From the NCBI RefSeq assembly GCF_900111745.1, contig NZ_FOIJ01000002.1, positions 124,001 through 188,000 of the forward strand: 64,000 bases of DNA, read 5' to 3'. Under the pieces are notes generated by a model. It saw only the letters and a list, made by a program, of their open reading frames with translations, made no database searches and was not told the origin of the DNA. How positions within the stretch are numbered: position 1 is the stretch's first letter; each line of letters begins with the position of its first letter. The DNA is from Stigmatella erecta (lineage in GTDB: Bacteria > Myxococcota > Myxococcia > Myxococcales > Myxococcaceae). Both the position numbers and the translations under genes were made by a program. Below are positions 16,770 through 25,600 of this stretch, in pieces.

Positions 16770-18871
16770 TCGTCCGTCTGCATCGCCGTGACGGGCGACA
16801 CGCGGGTGGCCAGGAACGCCGGGTAGAGGGTGGAGAACAGGGACACGCCCACCACCAGCAGGAAGGCCGTGATGAAGTTGCCGGGGCTGAGGAAGGGCAG
16901 CAGCCGGGGCCCGCTGAAGAAGAAGTAGAGTTCCTCGCTGACGGCCGGGATGCCCACCTGGCCCAGGTAGGAGATCAACCCGCTGCCGAGCGCCGCCCCC
17001 GCGCCGCCGAACACCAGGCCCAGCACCACCGTCTCCAGGAGGATCATCGACAGGATGAAGGTGCGCTGGGCGCCAATGGCGCGCATGGTGCCCACCTCAC
17101 GCACGCGCTGGAGCGTGGCCATCATCACCGCGTTGTTGATGATGGCCAGCACCACCACGAAGAGGATGACGATGATGCCCCAGAGCACCATCTTCATCAG
17201 CAGCACGAACTGGCCAATGAGCCCCACCGCCTTCTGCCAGCTCACCACGCGCAGCTTCGCGTCCTTGAGCGCCTGGGACTGCTGGAGCTCCGCCAGGGTG
17301 TCGTCCAGCTTCGAGGGGTCCTTGAGGATGATGGCCGCGCTGAGCACCATCCCATCCTCCACCTCCTTCTTGGAGTAGACGCGCTTGAGCAGGTCCTCCT
17401 TGCGCAAGGCGGCGCCCGTGGACTGGATCTGCTCGTTCTCGTTGATGAGGCCGGGGGTGGCCTCGGCCACCAGGGTGGAGGGGGCCTCCTCGCCGAAGAG
17501 CGCCTCCTCGGCCTCCTCCCGCTTCACCGCCGCCACCCCGCTCTTCTGCTGAAGCTGGGCGATCTCCGCCCGCTTCTCCTCGGTGAGGTAGCCGTACAGC
17601 TCCCGGAAGGACACCAGGTCCATCAGGTTCACCGAGCCGGCCAGAGGGGACTTCTCCAGCCCGTTGAACTGGTACGTCCCATAGATGGGGACGTTCACGT
17701 TCTGCACGTACCCCGTGCGGGTGAAGGCGGTAATCGTCAGGGTGTCGCCCAACCGGATGCGGTACAGCTCCAGCAGCGGCACCAGCTGCGCGTAGAACTG
17801 CTCGTAGCGCGCATCGAAGTTCCCGTCATTGACGTCCAGGAACGTGCTCAACAGCTTGGAGAGGTCCGTCTCCTGGCTGCCCAGCACGCGCTGGAGCCGC
17901 TCCGTGGCCTGCTGGGCCTTGATGGGATCCAGCTGGAAGAGCAGCTCGCGCATCTGCGTCCGGTTCTCGGAGACCCAGCGCTGCATCTGGGGATCCTCGG
18001 AAATCAGGCGCTGGGCCTCGCGGGCCTCCTTGAGCAGGTCCAACCGGCGCGCCGTCTTCAGCTTGAGGCTCTCCTCGTAGAAGAACTTGGACAGCAGCAT
18101 GCCGCGCTTGCCGGGCGGCACCGCCTGGCCATCCACGATTTGCATGCGGTCGAAGCTCTTCTGGAAGGACTCCAGGTCCGTGCCCACGTACCGGATGTAG
18201 AGCAGGTCTCCATCGGCGGCCTGGGGTGCGAGCCGGTTCTCCAGGAACTCGAGCGAGGCGAAGGGGTCCCGGTCGAAGTCCGCCCAGAAGGCGTCCGTCT
18301 GGACCCGCTCCAGCGCCTCCGCCTCGGCGGGATCCCGGGCCTCCGCCCGGAGCAGCGCCTGGCTCTTCTGGATGTCCGCCTGGAGCAGCATGCCCAGGCG
18401 GCGCACGTGCGCCTTGAGGCTGTCGATCCGGGCGCGCCGCTCCGGCGTCTCGCCCGCGTCCACGTTCTCCCGGTACAAGTCCCGGAGCCGGGCCAGCGTC
18501 AGGTCCACCGTGTTGCCGGAGCTGATGAGCGCCCCGTTGCTCCCCATGGGCACCACCGTCTGCACGTTGGGGTGCTTCTCCAGCGCCGCCTTGATGGGCG
18601 TGAAGCTGTCGAGCGCCGAGACGTCCGCCTCGCCGCCCATACCGCCAAACAGCGCCAGCTCCTCCTTGGACTTGTCCGAGTAGACCTGGAGGTGCCCCGC
18701 GAGCGAGCCGATGATCGACCGGCTCATCGACGAGTCGATGCTGTCCAGCAGGGCGCCCCCCGTCACCACCAGGAAGGTGGCGAAGAAGATGATGCCTCCG
18801 ATGATGAGGTTGACCCAGCTCTTGAACAGGTTGCGGAAGGCCACCTCCAGCAGCAACTTGAGCGTGGTCAT
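16766..18871 (-). CDS. FtsX/LolC-type ABC transporter permease, enlarged periplasmic domain
   Basis: A 701-residue permease. The N-terminal helix (LIIGGIIFFATFLVVTGGAL) and the C-terminal FtsX domain (MRAIGAQRTFILSMILLET) match the partner permease. The periplasmic part is about 480 residues, far longer than in LolC/E, and contains charged, probably coiled-coil stretches rich in Arg, Glu and Gln. The extra domain may contact the barrel or cargo. ATGA overlap with the ATPase stop, and GTGA overlap with the next gene, show tight translational coupling. Confidence 0.85.
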   Translation of the reverse strand: MTTLKLLLEVAFRNLFKSWVNLIIGGIIFFATFLVVTGGALLDSIDSSMSRSIIGSLAGHLQVYSDKSKEELALFGGMGGEADVSALDSFTPIKAALEKHPNVQTVVPMGSNGALISSGNTVDLTLARLRDLYRENVDAGETPERRARIDSLKAHVRRLGMLLQADIQKSQALLRAEARDPAEAEALERVQTDAFWADFDRDPFASLEFLENRLAPQAADGDLLYIRYVGTDLESFQKSFDRMQIVDGQAVPPGKRGMLLSKFFYEESLKLKTARRLDLLKEAREAQRLISEDPQMQRWVSENRTQMRELLFQLDPIKAQQATERLQRVLGSQETDLSKLLSTFLDVNDGNFDARYEQFYAQLVPLLELYRIRLGDTLTITAFTRTGYVQNVNVPIYGTYQFNGLEKSPLAGSVNLMDLVSFRELYGYLTEEKRAEIAQLQQKSGVAAVKREEAEEALFGEEAPSTLVAEATPGLINENEQIQSTGAALRKEDLLKRVYSKKEVEDGMVLSAAIILKDPSKLDDTLAELQQSQALKDAKLRVVSWQKAVGLIGQFVLLMKMVLWGIIVILFVVVLAIINNAVMMATLQRVREVGTMRAIGAQRTFILSMILLETVVLGLVFGGAGAALGSGLISYLGQVGIPAVSEELYFFFSGPRLLPFLSPGNFITAFLLVVGVSLFSTLYPAFLATRVSPVTAMQTDE

Positions 18872-19614
18872 CCGTGCGCCTCCGCCCCGGAGGCCATCGC
18901 CAGCCCCGCCTCGGCCGGGGTGACGCGGTCGAGCACCTTGCCGTCCTTGAGCCGCACCACCGCGTTGGCGTGCGTCATCACCTTCGCGTCGTGGGTGGAG
19001 AAGATGAAGGTCGTCCCGCGCTCGGCGTTCATCGCCTTCATCAGGTCGATGATCTGCTGGCCCGTCACCGAGTCCAGGTTCGCGGTGGGCTCGTCCGCCA
19101 GGACGATCTGCGGCTGCGTCACCAGGGCGCGCGCCACGGCCACGCGCTGGCGCTGGCCACCGGACAGCTCGTTGGGCCGGTGCTTGGCGTGCTTGGCGAG
19201 CCCCACCTGCTCCAGCAGCGCCATCACGCGCTCGCGGCGCTGGGCGGCGTTCAGCTTCTTCTGGAGGAGCAGCGGAAACTCCACGTTCTGGAAGACGCTG
19301 AGCACCGAGACGAGGTTGAAGCTCTGGAAGATGAACCCGATGGTGTGCAGCCGCAGGTCCGTGAGCTTGCGCTCGGAGAGCTGCTTCGTGTCCTGGCCCG
19401 CCACGCGCACGGTGCCCGAGGTGGCGGTGTCCACGCACCCGATGAGGTTGAGCAGCGTGGTCTTCCCACTGCCGGACGGGCCCGCGATGGAGATGAACTC
19501 CCCGGGGTGAACCTGGAGCGACACGCCGCGCAGCGCGGGCACCTCCACCTTGCCCAGGTGGTAGCTCTTGGTGACGTCCTGGATGGAGACGATGGGCTCT
19601 GGAGAGGAAGACAT
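18868..19614 (-). CDS. LolD/MacB-type ABC transporter ATPase
   Basis: A 248-residue nucleotide-binding subunit. It has Walker A GPSGSGKTT (about residues 44-52), Q-loop FQSFN, signature LSGGQRQRVAVARAL, Walker B IVLADEPTANLD and the H-switch STHD. The close match to LolD/MacB ATPases, which drive extraction or extrusion rather than import, fits the two FtsX-type permeases behind it. It is the first gene of the five-gene operon and faces a MarR regulator across 196 nt containing a palindrome. Confidence 0.94.
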   Translation of the reverse strand: MSSSPEPIVSIQDVTKSYHLGKVEVPALRGVSLQVHPGEFISIAGPSGSGKTTLLNLIGCVDTATSGTVRVAGQDTKQLSERKLTDLRLHTIGFIFQSFNLVSVLSVFQNVEFPLLLQKKLNAAQRRERVMALLEQVGLAKHAKHRPNELSGGQRQRVAVARALVTQPQIVLADEPTANLDSVTGQQIIDLMKAMNAERGTTFIFSTHDAKVMTHANAVVRLKDGKVLDRVTPAEAGLAMASGAEAHG

Positions 19615-19763
19615 GGTGGGAAAGAGGCCTTTCGGAAATCCCTAGGGATCAGCGCGTACAGACGGCCGGGACCGGCCTCACTCATCGCTGCGTCCTTCAG
19701 TTTCCTCGGGAAGAAGTTCTGTGTAACTTACGCAATCACTACCCCTGAATTCTCAGGGTGATA

Positions 19764-19784
19764 ATATCTTAGTTGCCAAGATAT
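19764..19784. promoter_or_regulatory. Palindromic operator candidate for the MarR regulator
   Basis: ATATCTT (19764-19770) is mirrored as AAGATAT (19778-19784) around 7 bases, in the most AT-rich part of the divergent ABC/MarR intergenic region. Size and spacing suit a MarR dimer. A second repeat, CCCTGA/TCAGGG at 19743-19758, lies just upstream. It could control both directions; binding by the adjacent regulator is inferred. Confidence 0.6.
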
Positions 19785-19810
19785 TTCGAGACTAAGAGGG
19801 TGATGCGGCC

Positions 19811-20914
19811 ATGTCAAGCCAGCTGAAGGAGCGCGAGGATCTGCTGGAAGCCTTGAGGCGGGGGATCCGCGACTTCAGTGACCAGGACGTCCTGTTCAGC
19901 CAGGCCAACGCCGACCAGATGGGCCTCAACCTGACGGACCTGAAGTGCCTGAGCATCCTGGAGCGCTCCGGGGCCATGCCGGCCGGGCGGCTGGCGGAGC
20001 TGACGGGGCTGACCTCGGGCGCCATCACCGGGCTCATCGACCGGCTGGAGAAGGCGGGCTGGGCGCGCCGGGTGAGGGACCCCAAGGACCGCCGGCACGT
20101 CATCATCGAGGTGGTGCCCGAGCGCATCCCCGACATCGACCAGTCCCTCAGCGAGCTGCGCAGCGTCCTGGCGGAGCGGGTCGCGGACTACACGGACGAG
20201 CAACTCCAGCTCGTCCTGGACTTCCTCGGCCGTGGGGCAGCGATGTTTCGCGATGAGACGGTGAAGCTGCGCGCCGCCACCTCCCTGAAGGGGGCGGCCC
20301 TGCCCGGGGACTTCTCGAGCCCGCTCGGCCTCCTGACGCACGCGCGCCTGAAGTTCACCTCGGGCGCCTCGCACGTCTCCCTCCGGGCCCATCCGGGCAT
20401 GCCGGAGCTCTACACGGCCCACTTCGAGGGACGGGCGCCCACCGTGAAGGAAGAGGCCGGCAGCGTCTCCATCCAGTACCCCCGCTTCACGTTGCTCGAC
20501 TGGCGCAAGCTCGCCGCGGACATCGTCCTCAATGGCTCGATTGCCTGGAAGCTGGAGCTGAAGGGCGGCGTCTCGCGGATGAACGCGGACCTGAGCGAGC
20601 TGCGGCTCGAGTCCATCGAGCTGACCTCCGGCGCCAGCGACGTCACGGTGAAGCTGCCCAGGCCCTCCGGAATCGTCCCCATCCGCGTCCAGGGGGGCCT
20701 CAGCCACGTCACCTTCGTGCTCCCCGAGGGGGCCGCGGCCCGGCTCCAGGTGAAGGGGGGCGTGAGCGCGCTGGTGTTCCACGAGCAGTCCCTGGGCGCC
20801 GCCGGCGGGCAGATCCACCTGGAGACCCCCGGCGCCAAGCACGCCCTGGACCGGTTCGACATCGAGGTGACGGGAGGCGCCAGCGACCTGACCATCGAGG
20901 GCGGCAACCGCTGA
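19811..20914 (+). CDS. MarR regulator fused to a LiaF/toast-rack-like beta domain
   Basis: A 367-residue protein. Residues 1-150 are a winged-helix MarR regulator (MPAGRLAELTGLTSGAITGLIDRLEKAGW is recognition-helix sequence; RRVRDPKDRRHV is the wing). Residues about 170-367 form repeats of the type SGASxVxL and GGVSxM, predicted beta strands as in the toast_rack/DUF4097-like domains of cell-envelope stress sensors such as LiaF. MarR proteins are normally about 150 residues, so the second half is an addition, possibly a sensor. No membrane segment is seen. The start follows AGAGGG. It faces the ABC operon, its likely target. Confidence 0.85.
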   Translation: MSSQLKEREDLLEALRRGIRDFSDQDVLFSQANADQMGLNLTDLKCLSILERSGAMPAGRLAELTGLTSGAITGLIDRLEKAGWARRVRDPKDRRHVIIEVVPERIPDIDQSLSELRSVLAERVADYTDEQLQLVLDFLGRGAAMFRDETVKLRAATSLKGAALPGDFSSPLGLLTHARLKFTSGASHVSLRAHPGMPELYTAHFEGRAPTVKEEAGSVSIQYPRFTLLDWRKLAADIVLNGSIAWKLELKGGVSRMNADLSELRLESIELTSGASDVTVKLPRPSGIVPIRVQGGLSHVTFVLPEGAAARLQVKGGVSALVFHEQSLGAAGGQIHLETPGAKHALDRFDIEVTGGASDLTIEGGNR

Positions 20915-20926
20915 GCACATCCCGCC

Positions 20927-22306
20927 CTACCGCACCCAGTCGATGCGGTGCTTGCGCCCCTTGATGCGGCCCTCGCGCAGCCGCTGCAGCGCGACGCGGG
21001 CCAGGTCCTGGGAGACCGCGACATAGGACAGCCGGTCCTGGATCTCGATCTTGCCCACGCCCGAGGCGCTCAGCCCTCCGGCCTCTCCCGTCAAGGCGCC
21101 CAGGATGTCCCCCGGCCGCATCTTGTCCTTGCGCCCGGCGGAGATGCACAGCGTCTGCCAGGAGGACTCCAGCGAAGGCCCCTGCCCTTCGGGAGGCAGC
21201 GTCCCCACCTCGGGCCGCTCCTGCTTCACGCCCGTGGCCTGCTCGATGGCTTCGAGCTTCTGCGCATCCCGCGGCGTGGCCAGGGAGATGGCCAGGCCCC
21301 GCCGCCCCGCGCGCCCGGTCCGTCCAATGCGGTGCACGTACGCCTCGGGCTGTGAGGGCAAGTCGAAGTTGATGACGGCATCCAGCGCCTCCACGTCGAT
21401 GCCGCGTCCGGCCACGTCCGTGGCGATGAGGACGCGGGTGCTGTGGTTGCGGAACTTCGCCATGACGCGATCCCGCTCGGCCTGCTCCAGGTCCCCCTGA
21501 AGCCCATCCACGCTCACCCCCGCCGCCGCCAGCTCCTGCGTCAGCTCGGCCACCGTCGCCTTGAGGTTGCAGAAGACGATGGCGGCGGCCGGTTGGTACC
21601 GCCGGAGAATGCGCAGCAGGAGCCGCGGCTTCGCGGGGGCCTCGCACGTGTAGCAGAGCTGCTGGATCTCGGGCGCCGCGCGGGTCTCCCCGGCCGTCAC
21701 CCGCACGGGCCCTGTCTGGAACGCGCGGCTCATGGCCTCGATGGTGGAGGGGAACGTCGCCGAGAAGAGGACGGTCTGCCGCTGGCGGGGAACCTCGCCC
21801 AGGATGCGCTCCATGTCCTCGCGGAAGCCCATGTCGAGCATCCGGTCGGCCTCGTCGAGCACCACGGTGGCGAGGTGCCGCGTGTCGAGCGCCTCCCGCT
21901 GCAACAGGTCCAGCACCCGGCCGGGCGTGCCGGCGGCGATGTGGACGCCTTTCTCCAGCGCCTCCAGCTGAGGCCGGAGGGGCTGGCCCCCGGCGAGGAC
22001 GAGCACCTGAAGTCCGGGCAACCGCCGGCCCAGGCGGCGGATCTCCCCCGCCACCTGCGCGCAGAGCTCCCGCGTGGGGCACAGCACGAGCGCCTGGAGC
22101 TTCCGCTGGGGCAGCCGCACCTTCTGCAGGAGCGGAAGCGCGAACGCCGCGGTCTTCCCGCTCCCGGTCTGGGCCTGGCCGATGAGATCCTTTCCCTGCA
22201 GCAGCACCGGGATGCTCTGGGCCTGGATGGGCGTGGCGGACGTGAACCCCAGCTCCGCGAGAACCTGCAGCAGCGGTGGGGAGAGGGCGAGTCCAGCGAA
22301 GTCCAT
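20927..22306 (-). CDS. dbpA: ATP-dependent RNA helicase DbpA
   Basis: A 459-residue DEAD-box helicase: Q-motif region TPIQAQSIP, Walker A AQTGSGKT, DEAD in VVLDEADRMLD, SAT in LFSATFP, and HRIGRTGRAGR. The last 75 residues (MRPGDILGALTGEAG to KGRKHRIDW) match the DbpA RNA-binding domain that docks on hairpin 92 of 23S rRNA, placing it in 50S subunit assembly. The ATG at 22306 gives the usual N-terminus; a longer frame to 22432 is not conserved-looking. It converges on the MarR gene, with stops 12 nt apart. Confidence 0.93.
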   Translation of the reverse strand: MDFAGLALSPPLLQVLAELGFTSATPIQAQSIPVLLQGKDLIGQAQTGSGKTAAFALPLLQKVRLPQRKLQALVLCPTRELCAQVAGEIRRLGRRLPGLQVLVLAGGQPLRPQLEALEKGVHIAAGTPGRVLDLLQREALDTRHLATVVLDEADRMLDMGFREDMERILGEVPRQRQTVLFSATFPSTIEAMSRAFQTGPVRVTAGETRAAPEIQQLCYTCEAPAKPRLLLRILRRYQPAAAIVFCNLKATVAELTQELAAAGVSVDGLQGDLEQAERDRVMAKFRNHSTRVLIATDVAGRGIDVEALDAVINFDLPSQPEAYVHRIGRTGRAGRRGLAISLATPRDAQKLEAIEQATGVKQERPEVGTLPPEGQGPSLESSWQTLCISAGRKDKMRPGDILGALTGEAGGLSASGVGKIEIQDRLSYVAVSQDLARVALQRLREGRIKGRKHRIDWVR

Positions 22307-22637
22307 CGGGTTCCCGGAGGAGCGAAGGCACGGAACGCGCCTCGAATGCTCACCGGCCTCTTGTAGCAGCAGTCCCTGGGAGTGCGCGAAAGCCGAAAGA
22401 CAAGCCGCCCACCGGGGCAAACGCGCCGGCACTGTTCAGTTCGCGGAACAGTCTCACCTCGCGGGGTATTCACGGCTGAAGGGCTTGAAAGGCCCATGCT
22501 CGCATGGCTACTCATCCGCGCTCACCGCGCTCCTCCTTCCGCGACACAGGCCGGTTTCGGCTCTGCCGTTCACGGCCGCGCGGGGAGAGGAGCCGGGCAG
22601 GGACCGCAGGTTCCGATGTTTGTACCGGGGGGATTTC
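22307..22637. other. Divergent region dbpA / PKS with inverted repeat
   Basis: No gene is visible in these 331 bases between dbpA and the PKS. ACTGTTC (22431-22437) is mirrored as GAACAGT (22446-22452) around 8 bases, a candidate operator. The PKS ATG at 22638 follows GGGGGG at 6 nt. No clear -35/-10 pair was found. Confidence 0.45.
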
Positions 22638-25600
22638 ATGTCGTCTGGCACCGAGCACTCCGCAGTTCCCGCCACGTCCGCTTCTCAAGAGCCATCCACC
22701 GGCAGGCGGCAAGAGCCCATCGCCGTGGTGGGTGCGTCCTGCCGGTTACCCGGAGGCCTGGACTCGGCCCAGGCCCTGTGGCGCTGCCTTCTCGAAGGGC
22801 GGGACGTGGTGCAAGGGGGAGACCCGGGCGCCCGGTGGGCCCATCAGCCCCTCCCCCTCCCCGGCGAGAACGAGGATGCCCAGCTGATCCGCACCGGGGG
22901 CTACCTCCGGGACATCGCCGGGTTTGATCCGGCGTTCTTCGGCATCGCCCCCCGGGAAGCAGCCTCCATTGATCCCCAGCACCGGCTGCTCCTGGAGGTG
23001 GCCTGGGAGGCGCTGGAGAACGCGGGCATTCCGCCCCGGCAGCTCGAGGGCAGCCAGACGGGCGTCTTCACCGGCCTGTCCCAGACGAGCTACCGCGACC
23101 TGGTGGACCCGCAGGAGAACGAGGTCTACCACGCGACGGGCATGGTGCTCAGCGGCGCCTCGGGCCGCATCTCGTACGTGCTCGGGACGCACGGCCCCAG
23201 CGTGACGGTGGAGGCGGCGTGTGCCTCCTCGCTGGTCTCCATCCACCTGGCCTGCCAGAGCCTGCTGGCGGGCGAGTCGGTGCTGGCCCTGGCCGGCGGG
23301 GTCAACATCAACCTGGACTGGAGGACCACCATCGGCTTCACGCGCGCGCGCATGCTCTCGCCGCGCGGCCGGTGCCACGCCTTCGACAGCCGCGCCGATG
23401 GCTTCGTGCGCAGCGAGGGCGGCGGCATGGTGGTGCTCAAGCGGCTGTCCGATGCCGAGCGGGATGGAGACCGCATCCTCGCCCTGGTGCGCGGCAGCGC
23501 GGTGAACCATGTGGGCCACTCGCAGGGGCTCATGATGCCCTCGGCGAGCGCGCAGAAAGAGGTGCTGAGCGCGGCGTTGGCCCGGGCGGGGGTGGCCCCG
23601 GGGCAGGTGGGGTTGGTGGAAGCCCATGGCACCGGCACGCCGGTGGGGGACCCGATCGAGTTCGAGGCCGTGGCCTCCGTCTACGGCCAGGGCACGGGAC
23701 GCTGCGCACTCGGCGCGGTGAAGACCAACGTGGGCCACACCGAGAGCGCCGCGGGCGTCATCGGCTTCATCAAGGCGGTGATGGCCCTCCAGGAAGGCGT
23801 CGTCCCGCCCAACCTGAACTTCGAGCGCTGGAACCCCCAGATTCCCGCGCAGGGCACCCGGCTGTTCGTCCCCACCCGGGTGGAGCCGTGGCCCGTCCGG
23901 GGAGAGCGCCGCTTCGCATCGGTCTCCGCCTTCGGCGTCACCGGCAGCAATGCTCACCTGGTGCTGGAGCAAGCCCCCCGGCGGGCTCCTTCCATCCCGG
24001 CGCACGCCCCGCGGCGGCAGGAGCAGGAGCGAATCTTCACGCTCTCCGCGGGCTCCCCGGCGGCACTGCGGGGGTTCGCAGAGCGGATGGGCGCGTGGCT
24101 GGCGGGGGACGGCGGGGACGTTCCGCTGAGAGACATCGCCCATACCCTGGCCGTCCGCCGCTCCCATGCCCTGCACCGCGCGGCGGTGGTGGCCAGCTCC
24201 CGGGAGGCGCTGGCCACCGGGCTGCACGCCCTGGCGCAGGGGGCCTCCAGCCGGAACGTCCTCCTGGGCCGGGCCGAGGCGGCCTCCCGGCCCGTCTGGG
24301 TGTTCTCCGGCTACGGCTCGCAGTGGGAGGGCATGGGACGCACGCTCCTGGATCACGAGCCCGCCTTCACCCAGGTCATCGACGCGCTGGAGCCCATCGC
24401 GGCCCGGGAAGCGGGCATCTCGTTGCGGCAGCTCATCACCTCGGCCCTGCCCATGGAGCGCATGGACGTGGTGCAGCCGCTGCTCTACGCGCTCCAGGTG
24501 GGCCTGGCCGCCACCTGGCGCAGCCATGGGGTCCACCCGGCCGCGGTGGTGGGCCACTCCGTGGGCGAGGTCGCCGCGGCGGCCGCCGCGGGCATGCTCA
24601 CCCTGGAGCAGGGAATGATCGTCACCTGCGCCCGGTCCCGCCTGCTCCAGCGGATGGCGGGGGGCAGCATGGCCGTGGTGGGCCTGTCCGAGGAGCAGGT
24701 CACCGAGGAACTGGCCCGCGAGGGCCATCCGGGCGTGAACGTGGCCGTGGTGGCCTCGCCCGCCTCCACGGTGATTTCGGGCAATGCCTCCAGCGTGACG
24801 GCGCTGATGGACCGCTGGTCCGCCCGGGGGCTGTTCGTGAGCGCCGTGGCCGTCCAGGTGGCCGCGCACTCGCCCCAGGTGGAGCCCGTGCTGGGGGAGC
24901 TGGCCCTGGCGCTGGCGGGGATCCGCCCCACCCCGCCGCAGGTGCCCTTCTACAGCACCGCGCTGGAGACGCCCCGGGCGAAGGCCGTCTGCGACGCGGC
25001 CTACTGGGTGGCCAACCTGCGCCGGCCCGTGCGCTTCGCGCCCGCCATCGAGGCGCTGCTCACCGACGGGCATGATCTCTTCGTGGAGATCTCCCCCCAC
25101 GCGCTGCTGACCGCGTCAATCGAGGAGACCGCGACGGCCATGGGCCGGGGCGTGCGCGTGCTCCCCACGCTGCTCCGGGAGCGGCCCGAGCACACCACCT
25201 TCTTCACCCACCTCGCGGCGCTGCACTGCTCGGGCGGCCGGGTGGATTGGGCCCCGGTGTACCCGGAGGGCACGCGGGTGGACCTTCCCACCACCGTCTG
25301 GGAGCGCCGGGAGTACTGGCCCGCCCGGCCCGCCACCTCGCCGCTGCCCCACCCCTCCGCCCACCCGCTGCTGGGGATTCGGGCCCAGCTGCCGGACGCG
25401 GACACGGAGGAAGGCATCCGCTACGTCTGGAACGGCGATGTGGGGACCGCCGTGCACCCCTGGCTCGGGGACCACCGGGTGCGGGAGCTGCCCGTGCTCC
25501 CCGGCGCGGCGTATGTCGAGATGGCCATCGCCGCCGCGTGTGAGGTGTTCCAGGGCACGCCGGACCGGATGCAGGTGACGAACGTCGAGTTCCTGCAGCT

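Noticed and set aside
22431-22452. GTTCAG within the palindrome ahead of the PKS, considered as a myxobacterial LexA box.
   Set aside because: The bases before GTTCAG do not fit the LexA consensus; kept only as an unassigned inverted repeat.
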